DNA from: a virus
IMG/VR virus record: IMGVR_UViG_3300044547_000957
Location: 1 to 37,537 of that record
DNA: 37,537 bases
Reading direction: 5' to 3' (one strand)
This document shows positions 27,752-36,706 of this stretch, one piece after another; the first letter of the stretch is position 1, and the number at the start of each line of letters is the position of its first letter. The translations under genes and the position numbers were made by a program. The notes under the pieces are model-generated. The model was not told the origin of the DNA, made no database searches, and saw only the letters and a program-made list of their open reading frames with translations.

Positions 27752-28436
27752 AAATAAATCAATATTAGATGATCTATTAAGTGACGAACCCATATTCAAT
27801 TCAAATGAAGAAGAAGATAAGGTACTTAAACCACTTTTAGATGAAATAAACATGATAGATAATTTAAATATAAAATTATTTACTAGATCTGTTCTTCTGC
27901 AAGCTAAAATGTTCTGGGTTATACCCTCTAGTTTTTCTGGCAAGTATCATCCACCAGACGAGCATAATGGTGGCGGAAACGTTTTGCACACAAAGAGAGT
28001 CGTTAGGGCAGCTAAAGTCATATCTGATTCATATTCCTTAACGTCTTCAGAGAGAGATCTTGTTTTTTCTGCTTGCTTACTACATGATGTGACTAAAGGT
28101 GTTGGAGACGAATCCTGTTCTGACCCAACAAGTTTTACATACGACCCACTGCATCCGTATACTGTTGGTAATTTTGTAAAGAAATGCCAAGAAAACGATA
28201 GAAAGTATACCTCAGAAGCTAATTCATCAACCCTTTATATAGATGAAGAGACAGTGCAATCAATTCTTAGACTAGTACGATGCCATATGGGCCCATGGTC
28301 TCCTGTCCCTGAAACTGTTCCAGTTACTTATCTGGACATGATTGTTCATTTGGCGGATAATATGGCTTCAAAACTTCACTATATAGTTGACGGAGATAAC
28401 GTATTAAAGGAAAGATGGATTTTAGAAAGCCAATAA
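27741..28436 (+). CDS. HD-domain phosphohydrolase-like protein
   Basis: 231 residues. HD superfamily metal ligands in order: VLHTKRVVRAA, LLHDVTKGVG (HD pair near residue 115), HPYTVGNF, LVRCHMGPWSP and DMIVHLADNMASK. The order resembles YhaM-type or nucleotide-acting HD enzymes. The N-terminal 45 residues are acidic and probably flexible. It may hydrolyse nucleotides or phosphodiesters in support of replication; substrate unknown. Confidence 0.75.
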   Translation: MTSKNKSILDDLLSDEPIFNSNEEEDKVLKPLLDEINMIDNLNIKLFTRSVLLQAKMFWVIPSSFSGKYHPPDEHNGGGNVLHTKRVVRAAKVISDSYSLTSSERDLVFSACLLHDVTKGVGDESCSDPTSFTYDPLHPYTVGNFVKKCQENDRKYTSEANSSTLYIDEETVQSILRLVRCHMGPWSPVPETVPVTYLDMIVHLADNMASKLHYIVDGDNVLKERWILESQ

Positions 28437-28437
28437 T

Positions 28438-28605
28438 ATGAATAGTGATGAAATTATTTCAGCTAGAATGATTGCTATAGAAAATATGGAGTTTTATATT
28501 AAAGAATCTATTTATTATAGATCCTATAGTGAACACATGAACAGCGAAAACAAACTCATAGTTTGGAATATAAAAGAAGATTTGGGAAAAACGCAAATAA
28601 AATGA
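28438..28605 (+). CDS. Small hypothetical protein ahead of primase
   Basis: 55 residues from ATG 28438, one base after the HD gene, to TGA 28603-28605, which overlaps the primase ATG at 28602. Helical, no Cys, no membrane segment (ISARMIAIENMEFYIKESIY). Tight packing on both sides supports it. Function unknown. Confidence 0.6.
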   Translation: MNSDEIISARMIAIENMEFYIKESIYYRSYSEHMNSENKLIVWNIKEDLGKTQIK

Positions 28606-29798
28606 AAATCTCATCAAAAAATGAATTTTATTCTCAATGGAAATATGTTGAACTAGCAAGATATGTAACATCCCTTAAGAGAGTTATCAGAGAAAAAGAC
28701 AAAGACGGAACCATGCTGTACGAGTACCGTAGGGTTAATTCTTACGCACAAAAATATAACAATACGGGAATATATACATCCATATGGAGATTTAACTCAG
28801 AAGACTTAACATCTGCTGTTAGATTTGGTTCTTTGTATTTTGATATAGATAATGAAGATATGCAGATTTCTTATAGCGAAGTAAAAAAGTTATATTCTTA
28901 TTTAAATCAGTTCATACCAGAACAATCTATAATTGTTTACTTTACTGGGAAAAAGGGTTTCCACATAGAGTGTGAAGTTATTGCCTTGGGGATTAACCCG
29001 GGAAATAATCTTCCTATTATATTTAGACACATCGCTAATGATGTTAAGAATAAACTTGATCTATCTTCTTTAGATTTTAGCGTTTATGACCCTAGAAGAA
29101 TGTGGAGACTTGAAGGTTCTAAGCACCAAGATACTGGTTTGTACAAGAATATAATTAGTAAAGAAATGCTATTCAGCGACATAGATGAAATTACATCTTA
29201 TTGTAAAGATTATCATGAACCATTTGTAAATGATCAAGAATTTTCTCACTCAGCGAATGAATGGTACGCCGATTATGTAAGACAGGTTGATTCTGAAAAG
29301 AACAAGCCAAAGGATATATTTTCTCACTTTAATCAGTACGGTTCTTCTGGCAATAAAACTTTTAGCGAATCAGAAAAAGTATTTGAAAAAGAAAAACTAC
29401 TTACTCAATGCAGCGCAATTAAAAAGTTAGAGCAACAAGCTAAAGAAAAACATTACTTAGAGCATGAGGCTAGATTATTTTTATGTTCTATATTGACTTA
29501 TTCAGAAGAATCAGTCGAATATTTTCATGAAATCCTAAGCAATTGCGAAGACTATAATATATCTAAATCTTCAGCCCATATTAACGATTGGATAAAAAGA
29601 AGAGATATGGGCATTGGAGGAAGACCATATACTTGCGAAAGAGCAAACTCTGTTGGAGTTGGATGTGGTGAATGTTCTTTAGAGCAAAAGAATAAATGGG
29701 TAAAAGTAAATGGAAAATTTATTGAAACGAATGAAAAGTCGTCACCATCACCAGTACGTTTTGCATATTCAACAAAGAAGGAGGTAAATCATGAGTAA
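28602..29798 (+). CDS. Archaeo-eukaryotic-type (AEP) DNA primase
   Basis: 398 residues from ATG 28602, chosen because it overlaps the previous stop; an upstream TTG would extend into that gene. AEP motifs: YFDIDNED (metal-binding Asp pair, about residue 78), YFTGKKGFHIEC (the sGxxGxH motif), and DPRRMWRLEGSKH (the Arg/Lys motif). A C-terminal Cys set (YTCERANSVGVGCGEC) may bind zinc or an iron-sulfur centre, as in primase accessory domains. Makes primers for the DnaE-type polymerase next to it. Such primases in phages with a DnaB-like helicase differ from the bacterial DnaG. Confidence 0.82.
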   Translation: MKISSKNEFYSQWKYVELARYVTSLKRVIREKDKDGTMLYEYRRVNSYAQKYNNTGIYTSIWRFNSEDLTSAVRFGSLYFDIDNEDMQISYSEVKKLYSYLNQFIPEQSIIVYFTGKKGFHIECEVIALGINPGNNLPIIFRHIANDVKNKLDLSSLDFSVYDPRRMWRLEGSKHQDTGLYKNIISKEMLFSDIDEITSYCKDYHEPFVNDQEFSHSANEWYADYVRQVDSEKNKPKDIFSHFNQYGSSGNKTFSESEKVFEKEKLLTQCSAIKKLEQQAKEKHYLEHEARLFLCSILTYSEESVEYFHEILSNCEDYNISKSSAHINDWIKRRDMGIGGRPYTCERANSVGVGCGECSLEQKNKWVKVNGKFIETNEKSSPSPVRFAYSTKKEVNHE

Positions 29799-29991
29799 TC
29801 AAGAAGACGATGCAATTGGACTATGTTCCGAATGTAAATCAGATCAAATGGATAGTACAATGTTCAGAAGCGTTTTTGCACAGAACGGAACTCCTCCAGT
29901 CTGCAAATATTGTGGAGGAGTTGTAATCATAGTTATGAGATCGCAAAGACAACAAGCAATAAATCAGCTAGATAGAGAAAGAGGCCTCTAG
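29791..29991 (+). CDS. Zinc-ribbon small protein
   Basis: 66 residues; starts in the end of the primase gene with AAGGAGG as RBS. Two CxxC pairs, CSECK and CKYCG, about 30 residues apart, make a zinc ribbon. Its stop overlaps the polymerase start GTG by one base, so it is coupled to it. May bind DNA or a replication protein; by inference only. Confidence 0.65.
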   Translation: MSNQEDDAIGLCSECKSDQMDSTMFRSVFAQNGTPPVCKYCGGVVIIVMRSQRQQAINQLDRERGL

Positions 29992-32900
29992 TGAAAAACT
30001 GGACCAACCTACACAACCATACCGTATTCTCCATGTTAGACGGGCATGGTAGCGTAGAACAATATCTAGAAAGAGCTAAGTCATTAGGGATGACTCGGAC
30101 TAGCTACCACTGATCATGGAAATATACATTCATGGCTAGACTTTTACGATGCAGGAAAAGCAGCGGGGGTAAAACCAATTCTTGGATCTGAATTTTATCA
30201 AGCAAGAAAAAGTAGGTTTGATAGAGACGAAGAAGAAAGATCTGGTCCTTCGAAAAATGAATGGGAGCAAAGAGGCCCATATCACATAACTATACTAGCT
30301 AAAAATAATATTGGATATCACAATATTATTAAGATGTCGTCTAGAGCTTTTACTGAAGGGTATTATGTTAAACCTAGAATAGACCATGATTTAATATCTG
30401 AACATTCAGAGGGCATTATAGTTTTATCTGGATGCTTAAACGGGGAAGTATCTCAGGCTCTCCTCAGAAAAGATTACAATACCGCCTTAAAGCACGCCAC
30501 AACAATGCAATCAATCGTAGGTGCAGAAAACTATTTTATAGAGATTCAAAACCACGGTATTGAAGAACAGCTTTCTATCATACCCGATTTAATTAGATTA
30601 GCTGATTATATTGGTGCAAAAGTTGTTCCATCTGGTGATTGCCACTACGTTCACCAGAACGACGCCAATGCTCATGACATAATGCTCTGTGTGGCAACTA
30701 ACTCAAATATACACACTCCCAATAGGTTTTCTTTTTCTGGAGATCAGTTCTACCTACAATCATATGATGAAATGGCTTCTATCTTCTCTGAAGAGCTTCT
30801 TAGAAATACAATGCATGTCAATGATATGATCGATGTTGATCTAAACTTTGGTGATATACACTTTCCTAATTTTCCAATTCCAACACAAGAAACATCAGTA
30901 GATTATTTTGAAAGATTGGCTTGGGACGGGTTAAAAAAACGTTATGGAAATGAATTACCCGAACATATAGTTGAAAGAGCTAATCATGAGATAAGGGTAG
31001 TTAAGGAAATGGGTTTCCCAGAGTACTTTTTAGTTGTTTCCGACTTAGTTAGATGGGCTAAAGAAAATGACATTAGAGTTGGCTGGGGTAGAGGTTCTGC
31101 TGCAGGCAGTGTTCTGTCTTATGCTTTTGATATTACAAACTTAGACCCAATTAAGTTTGGACTTATGTTTGAAAGATTTCTGGTAGAGGGAAGAAAGTCT
31201 ATGCCCGACATAGACTTAGACTTTGACGATAGGCATAGAGATAAGGTCATTGAATATGCACGCACAAAGTACGGTAGTGACCACGTTGCTCACATATGTA
31301 CGTTCAACAGAACTGGCGCTAGACAGTCTATACGAGATGCCGCAAGAGCTCTTGGGTATGATTTTTCTACTGGCGATAAAGTATCTAAATTAGTTCCTCC
31401 ACCAGTACTTGGCGTCTCTAAATCATTAAAAGATTGTATGGAGGTTTTTGAATTTTCTCAATTGTATAATTCAGACCCAGATGCAAAGATAGTTATAGAT
31501 ACAGCTTTTGGTTTAGAAAACCTAGTTCGTCAAACAGGTATCCATGCTGCAGGTATCGTTATATCTAAAAATGAATTAACCGAATATCTTCCTATCATGA
31601 AAAAGGGAGTAGATAGCCCAATAGTTACTCAGTGGGACATGGGCAGAGTAGAGCAGTGTGGACTGCTTAAGATCGACTTCTTGGGTCTGCGAAACTTAGG
31701 AGTCATAGATAATTGTATAAAATTAGTTAAGAAGAATAAAGATGTAAATATTGATGTAGATACAATCCCGATTGATGATCAAAAAACATATGACCAGTTA
31801 GCTAAAGGTAACGCTGTAGGAGTTTTTCAGTTAGAGTCTGCTGGTATGCGTGAGCTAATGGTCCAACTTCAACCACGAGATATCCAAGACATTATGGCCT
31901 TGATCTCTTTGTATAGACCAGGTCCGATGGGTTCTGGGATGGACAAGCTTTATATAGATAGAAAGCATGGCAGAAGCAAGATAGCTTACGATCATCCAAA
32001 ACTAGAAAAGGTACTTGGACCATCACTGGGGATCATGTTGTATCAGGAAGACGTTTTAGCTGTTTCCAGAGAACTTGCAGGTTTCTCTTCAGCAGAAGCT
32101 GATGATTTACGTAAGGCTATCGGTAAAAAGCAGATGGATAAGATATCTTTATTCAGAAAGAAATTTGTTGAAGGATGCATTGCAACTTCAGATTTAGACG
32201 AAAATAAAGCTAATAAAATATATTCAGACATTGAGTATTTTGGAGGATATGGTTTCAACAGAGCCCATGCTGCAAGCTATGCTATGATTTCGTATGTAAC
32301 AGCTTATCTTAAAACAAACTATATGGCAGAGTATATGGCTGCATTGATGAGTTCAGTTGTGGGGAATAAAGAAAAGCAGTCTTTGTACCTTTCTGATTGT
32401 AGAAAACTTGGCATAAAAGTTCATACGCCTTCGATCAATAAATCAGGAAAAGACTTTAATGTTTTAGATGATAATAATATTATCTTTGGACTTTCAGCCA
32501 TAAATGGTATTGGCGACTCTATCGCAGAAGCAGTTATCCAGTGTAGAGATATTAATAGCCCATACCTCAGCATATATGATTTCTTTAGAAGAACAGATCC
32601 TGCAGTGCTCAAAAAGTCAACATTAGAACATTTTACGATGTCTGGCGCATTAGACGAATTAATTGATATCGAAGAAGAGTTAGATATAAATAGACACAGT
32701 GAACTTTCTATTCTTGAAAAAGAAAAAGAAGAATTAGGAATATATGTATCTAAACACCCCATGGAGGGAATGGTGGATACAGTAAAGCCTTTGGTCGATA
32801 TGGATATATCTGATCTTTCTGAATTAAATAATGGTTTTAATGTTAAGGTAGGCGGAATACTGACATCGGTTAAAAAAATGATAACTAAAAAAGGACAAAA

Positions 32901-33318
32901 AATGTTCAAGTTAGCATTAGAAGATTTAACTGGTGAAATTGAAGTGATCATATTCCCAAGAGAAGCTAAAAATATATCTGATACTGAATTTAATCAGGGA
33001 GATGTATTTGTTATGGCTGGATCAATTAATAGGGAAAATGATGATGAGCAAGCTATAATAAAATTATTTTATAATTCTCATCAAAAAATAGATACAGATA
33101 AAGCAATTAACACAAAATCCATTAGATTATCATTACCTCATGAACCATCTTTGGATGTAATTAAAAGCCTTTATGATATAATAGAAAACACAAATGGATC
33201 TACTAATGTTTATTTAGAATATTTAGAAGATAATAAAAGAATAGTTTTTAAATTCAAAAAAACAACTTCATTAAAAATAGAAAACAATCTTAAAGAAATA
33301 GTTAGAATAGGGAGCTAA
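29991..33318 (+). CDS. dnaE: DNA polymerase III alpha subunit (DnaE-type), expressed by +1 frameshift at CGG
   Basis: 1,108 residues when read through the shift; GTG 29991 overlaps the previous stop. Residues 1-35 in the zero frame give the PHP start (NLHNHTVFSMLDGHGSVEQY). CGG at 30096 then a +1 step gives GMT-G-LATTDHGN, completing the PHP motif usually written GMPALAITDHG. The frame runs on through YFLVVSDLVRW, GWGRGSAAGSVLSY (about 364), catalytic PDIDLDFDD (about 405), YQEDV and an OB fold at about 950 (VKVGGILTSVKK). Without the shift only 40 residues are made. The +1 frame has a TGA at 30091-30093, so the switch is confined to about 20 bases. Copies phage DNA with the helicase and primase. 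Confidence 0.9.
30096..30099 (+). other. +1 frameshift site 3 (dnaE): ACT CGG A
   Basis: CGG is boxed in by a +1-frame TGA at 30091-30093 and the zero-frame TGA at 30111. Skipping C30096 and reading GGA as Gly 36 rebuilds the conserved PHP motif without a gap; Gly falls where relatives have a small residue (Ala/Pro-Ala). The location within a known fold makes this the best-supported site. Confidence 0.88.
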
Positions 33319-33319
33319 A

Positions 33320-33685
33320 ATGGCCTTACCAGGTAGTTATGAAAATCCGAGCAATAAACCATGTTGGACTCTTTGCACATCTTGCACTAGGTGCGGGGAT
33401 AAAGGTCGATACACTAAATGTAATCAATGTAGTGGTAGATATGATCCTTTTGGAAAAGTAGTACCTGATCAAGGTGATTTCTGTGACTGTAAGAACGGTA
33501 CCCTTAGATGGAAGACTCAAGAGGGCAGATTAATTATGACTAAATTCAAAACAAATCCATTTAAAGGACAAGTCAAATACGAAAAAATATCAGAAGATGA
33601 GAGAGACTGGGACTCATACGTCAATGATATGAGAGAAAAAATGAATGATCCAAACTTTAATCCAATTACAATTACGGAGGACTAA
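33320..33685 (+). CDS. Cys-rich zinc-finger protein
   Basis: 121 residues; ATG one base after the polymerase stop. Cys pairs CTSC, CGDKGRYTKCNQC and CDCKNG resemble the DnaJ-type zinc-finger region (CxxCxGxG style, imperfect). The C-terminal half is charged and helical (SEDERDWDSYVNDMREKMND). Likely a zinc-binding accessory protein of replication or folding; not identified further. Confidence 0.6.
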   Translation: MALPGSYENPSNKPCWTLCTSCTRCGDKGRYTKCNQCSGRYDPFGKVVPDQGDFCDCKNGTLRWKTQEGRLIMTKFKTNPFKGQVKYEKISEDERDWDSYVNDMREKMNDPNFNPITITED

Positions 33686-33900
33686 TGAATAAGAAAGAAA
33701 TTGGAAGAATAGCAAAAGCTAACATCACCTTAATCGAATATGCTGAGTCCACTCTTGGCTATAGTGATAAGTTTTTTTTGATGTCTGGTGCTGTTGGGTT
33801 TTGGGCTACAAAAGAAGAATTAAAAGATCTTTATACTGTTCTTAATTACTATATAAACATAGAAGATATATCAGAATGTACAGTAGAGGTTGAGGAATGA
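33685..33900 (+). CDS. Small hypothetical protein
   Basis: 71 residues; start overlaps the previous stop (TAATG) after GGAGG. Alternates helix and strand (RIAKANITLIEYAESTLGYS, then DLYTVLNYYINIEDI), ending acidic. Overlaps the next start by four bases. No family recognised. Confidence 0.6.
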   Translation: MNKKEIGRIAKANITLIEYAESTLGYSDKFFLMSGAVGFWATKEELKDLYTVLNYYINIEDISECTVEVEE

Positions 33901-34082
33901 CTAGAGAATGGCCTTATTTAGAAGATGACTTCATGGAAATAGGTAATACTGGTTGGGTTCCGGTTGGTGAAAGTGTTTATTACAATAAGCACAATGGTCA
34001 TACTATGGATGAGCTGGGAAAAGAATATGATGAAAATGGAGTTTTAATTTATGACCCAGAAAAAGAAAATGAAGAGGAATAA
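33897..34082 (+). CDS. Small acidic hypothetical protein
   Basis: 61 residues, ATG overlapping the previous stop (ATGA). Trp- and Tyr-rich with acidic end (DPEKENEEE); YYNKHNGHTMDELGKEYDEN looks like a short ordered motif. Acidic and aromatic composition might suit a DNA-mimic or protein partner, but nothing is proven. Confidence 0.55.
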   Translation: MTREWPYLEDDFMEIGNTGWVPVGESVYYNKHNGHTMDELGKEYDENGVLIYDPEKENEEE

Positions 34083-34084
34083 TT

Positions 34085-34883
34085 TTGATAAAAATAAGAT
34101 TAATTGATGATTTAACAGATTTAGAAAAGCTTGCATTAGTAGATTTTAGTTATTCTAGATTAGATACATATAAAATGTGTCCATCAAAATACTTTTATAC
34201 TTATATTCAAAAAGAACCTAGATCATTTAACGAACCAGCTGTTTTGCGGAAATATAGTACACTCGGTATTAGAAGAGTGTTTAGACAATAATAAAAGGGT
34301 AGATCATGAAGAGCTATCTGCTTCTTTCGTAAGCAATGTATCTTCTTACGATCCTGATAACAAAATTCCAAAAGAGTTAATAGATGTTGGATCACAAATA
34401 CTAGACGAATTTTATGATGAATATCAGGACATTGATTTTAGTATATATGAAAAAGAATTAGGTTTTAAATTTATTATAGGTACTTATCTTGTTGTTGGAT
34501 ACATAGATAGGGTAGATCTCATTGATGAAAAAAGTATAAAGATAATAGACTACAAGACCGGTAAATGGGAAGTATCCCAAAAGGGAGTGAAGGACAACTT
34601 GCAGCTTGGCATTTATGCACTAGCTGTATCGGAGATCTTTCCAGATAAAGAAATCACAGCAGAACTCCACTATTTAAGGTCGGGCAAGAAAAAAGGTCAT
34701 ACTTTTAGTAAAGAAGATATAGAGAACGTTAAATCAAGATTAATTGCATCCATATCCGAAGTGGTTAATGACTCTTCATTTCACCCAACTAAAAACGAAT
34801 TTACTTGTTCTTTTTGCGAGCATGCAAAGTCTGGTGCTTGCAATACTGGAGTATTCAGAAATAAGAAAAGAGCAAGAGCTTAA
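34085..34883 (+). CDS. RecB/Cas4-like PD-(D/E)XK nuclease, expressed by +1 frameshift at CGG
   Basis: 265 residues when read through the shift; TTG 34085 follows AGAGGAATAA. The zero frame gives 54 codons with SYSRLDTYKMCPSKYFYTY (the N-terminal Cys and RecB-family start), then CGG at 34247. A +1 step yields AVL-G-NIVHSVLEE, the conserved G-x-x-x-H motif with the catalytic His, and then GYIDRVD, IIDYKTGK (D and K of the active site), QLGIYAL (the QxxxY motif) and a Cys cluster (FTCSFCEHAKSGAC). All catalytic residues lie after the shift, so the unshifted 68-residue product is inactive. Probably a Cas4/AddB-like single-strand exonuclease of repair or recombination. Confidence 0.85.
34247..34250 (+). 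other. +1 frameshift site 4 (nuclease): TTG CGG A
   Basis: In-frame CGG followed by A. Skipping C34247 and reading GGA as Gly 55 restores GNIVHSVLE. In RecB/Cas4-type nucleases this position, three residues before the catalytic His, is typically Gly, so Gly rather than Arg is the expected residue. The zero frame stops 14 codons later. Confidence 0.87.
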
Positions 34884-34890
34884 ACATTAA

Positions 34891-34926
34891 AAAAACCCCC
34901 CCTGGATTTCTCCAGAGGGGGTTTTT
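34891..34926. terminator. Bidirectional terminator between convergent genes
   Basis: AAAAACCCCCCCTGGA pairs with TCCAGAGGGGGTTTTT around TTTC, with one mismatch. It has A-tracts upstream and T-tracts downstream, so it can end the + strand replication operon and the minus-strand gene at 34937. Confidence 0.9.
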
Positions 34927-34936
34927 CTATTTGTAA

Positions 34937-35128
34937 TTAGAAATTAGATTCAGTGTTTGTTACTGGGAATTCAGCTGCATGAGCAGAGAGGTCAAAGTCG
35001 GAGTATTCAGTAACAACTTTTGCTGCTTCTTCACGGCTGTAGCCGAGGGTCCCAGTAAGGTTGTCAATGATCTCTTCGTTCATTTCAATGATCATGGAGC
35101 TGATGATGGTATCTAGTGTGTTGTTCAT
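34937..35128 (-). CDS. Small highly expressed minus-strand protein
   Basis: 63 residues from ATG at 35128 (minus strand), with a possible TTG start at 35164. It is the only gene on the minus strand. AAAGAAAG lies about 12 bases before the ATG; the alternative TTG has its RBS too close. Codon choice favours ATC, GAC, TAC and CGT, unlike neighbours, as in the 23104 gene. The protein is helical and acidic (TLDTIISSMIIEMNEEIIDN, then GYSREEAAKVVTEYSDFDLS). It ends at the bidirectional terminator. An early or host-directed protein is a fair guess. Confidence 0.65.
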   Translation of the reverse strand: MNNTLDTIISSMIIEMNEEIIDNLTGTLGYSREEAAKVVTEYSDFDLSAHAAEFPVTNTESNF

Positions 35129-35182
35129 ATTCTGAATGATACTTTCTTTTTGTCTGATTTGCAACCTTTTGTCACAAATTTC

Positions 35183-35224
35183 TTGTTTTTCTTTAACTTA
35201 TACTTTATAATGGATCATAGTGAA
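35183..35224. promoter_or_regulatory. Overlapping divergent promoters
   Basis: Plus strand: TTGTTT (35183-35188), 17 bases, TATAAT (35206-35211), for the gene at 35248. Minus strand: TTCACT (complement of 35219-35224), 16 bases, TATAAG (complement of 35197-35202), for the gene at 34937. The two overlap, so they may compete. Confidence 0.6.
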
Positions 35225-35247
35225 TATTATTATGTATAGAGGATACC

Positions 35248-35815
35248 ATGAAAGACCTAGTGATTGTCAACCCAGAAGAATATTTTCTGAAAATTTCTTC
35301 TTTAAAAAACCATCCTAATTTCAAAAAAGCAAAGATTGATAAAATGGATGAAGAGATAATAAAAGAGGTCGCCCCAAAAAGAAATGGTAAGGGCAATTCG
35401 TATCAACATACTAATACTTCTTTCAGGGAAGACTTGGGCATGACGCTGAGGTCTAACTGGGAAGCTAACTTCGCAAGAATACTTAATGCGTACAAAATAA
35501 AATTTGAGTTTGAACCTACTGTATTCCCTTTCCCGATTCAAAAACGGAACGAAAGCGTATACTCCTGACTTTTTCATTAACAAAGATGATTCATGGATAG
35601 AACTAAAAGGTTACCTTGATGATAAAAGCAAGATAAAGATAAAAAGATTTAAAAGGTATTATAGAAAAGAATTCGACAAGTTAACTTTTATAATTAGCAA
35701 GTATTCAACTAATGCTAAAGACTTTGCTATGGAACTAGAAATTCCTCAAGTCATATTCTATGAGGATATTAGAAAAATTTATTCTAACAAAATTATTAAT
35801 TGGGAAGGAAAATAA
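35248..35815 (+). CDS. PD-(D/E)XK endonuclease, expressed by +1 frameshift at CGG
   Basis: 188 residues when read through the shift; ATG 35248 with AGAGGA seven bases upstream. The zero frame gives LRSNWEANFARIL and FEFEPTVFPFPIQK and then CGG at 35545. A +1 step yields QK-G-TKAYTPDFFIN, then SWIELKGYLDD. Glu in the first helix, PD in TPDFF and ELK are the three active-site elements of PD-(D/E)XK enzymes such as the TnsA/resolvase-like or phage endonuclease group. The key PD and ELK lie after the shift; the unshifted 106-residue product is inactive. C-terminal KIKRFKRYYRKEFDKLTFII is the usual helix-strand end. Possibly for DNA debranching, repair or host DNA attack. Confidence 0.82.
35545..35548 (+). 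other. +1 frameshift site 5 (endonuclease): AAA CGG A
   Basis: Zero frame stops seven codons on. Skipping C35545 and reading GGA gives Gly 100, eight residues before the active-site Asp of TPDFF. Gly at a turn before the YxPDF strand is common in these nucleases. Confidence 0.85.
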
Positions 35816-36706
35816 TGGCAGCTTATAAGGAGCAGTATTATAACTTAAAAGAAGACGAAATGCAGGACCTAATTGCAAAGGCAAAGGGTGGAAGCGAAAA
35901 AGCGCAAGTAGAACTACTGAAGGTCTTTAACAACTTTTTAACAAAGTATACGACTATGTTATATTATGGAAAATACAATTTAGGGGATTATGATATCAGG
36001 AGATTTGTTTCTCTATTTATCAAAGATTCGTATGTTCGTTTCGCTTTAATGAAAAATCAATTAAATCAAGCTGGATACAAGCATGTAAACGAATGTATAC
36101 GACGGCATAACCTACATGGCAAAAAGATATGGCGATGAAGAAGATGTTCGTCAAACTGTGGACATGACATTTTTCCAGTGCATAACAAGATACCAGAGAA
36201 AAGATTCAGAGAAGGGACCAATTCCTTTTAGCGGATTTCTTTACAGCTATTTTTTCTATTTATTAAAAAAGAATGTAGACACACTCCTTATAGATCAATT
36301 AGGTCGAAAAACTTTTCCGCTGTTAGCTGATGACGCTAACGAAGACAGTGAAGGTGAATCTTCACCCGGATTTAAAGCCCCTCCTCAAGAATATGAGATT
36401 CAAGAGTTACTGGCAACTGATGACATTAATGAGTTTTGGGTTCTTGGGGAAACATGTGAAGAGCCATTTGTCCACTTGACTATACAGGAGAGACAGCTTT
36501 TGAAATGGAGATATATTGATGGTTTAAGATCGAGCGAAATAAGTAAAAAAATTACAGAACACCCAAATACCGTAAGGGAACATTTGTCTAAAATAAGAAC
36601 AAAGGTAAAAGATATTGTGATAAACTCTAATCTAGAAGATATCATGTATCTGTTCAAAAACAAAGAAGGTAGACATGAACCTGCAATCGATGCAGAAGCT
36701 GAATGA
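35815..36706 (+). CDS. Phage sigma70-family (ECF-like) sigma factor, expressed by +1 frameshift at CGG
   Basis: 296 residues when read through the shift; ATG 35815 overlaps the previous stop (TAATG). The first 96 codons give a helical region (DEMQDLIAKAKGGSEKAQVE) typical of sigma region 1.2/2 openings. CGG at 36103 and a +1 step continue as VNECIR-G-ITYMAKRYGDEED. Region 4 is clear at about 220-270: LTIQERQLLKWRYIDGLRSS, then EHPNTVREHLSKIRTKV (helix-turn-helix). The unshifted product (107 residues) has no DNA-binding region 4. It would redirect host RNA polymerase to phage promoters. Regulation through the shift would couple sigma output to CGG decoding. Confidence 0.8.
36103..36106 (+). 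other. +1 frameshift site 6 (sigma): CGA CGG C
   Basis: The only site followed by C. Skipping C36103 and reading GGC gives Gly 97 and the rest of the sigma factor. The zero frame stops 11 codons on at 36136. GGC in place of GGA shows that the glycine codon can vary while CGG is fixed. Confidence 0.83.

Noticed and set aside
30060-30130. Intein or intron in the polymerase gene
   Set aside because: No inserted sequence exists at the break; the two frames join with one extra base.
3847-36106. Split genes as random sequencing errors or true pseudogenes
   Set aside because: All six breaks are the same kind (+1) and at the same rare trinucleotide, with no homopolymer at five of the six. Random errors or decay would not choose CGG every time, and essential genes such as polymerase and sigma would not all be dead. 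A systematic base-calling artefact remains to be excluded from reads.
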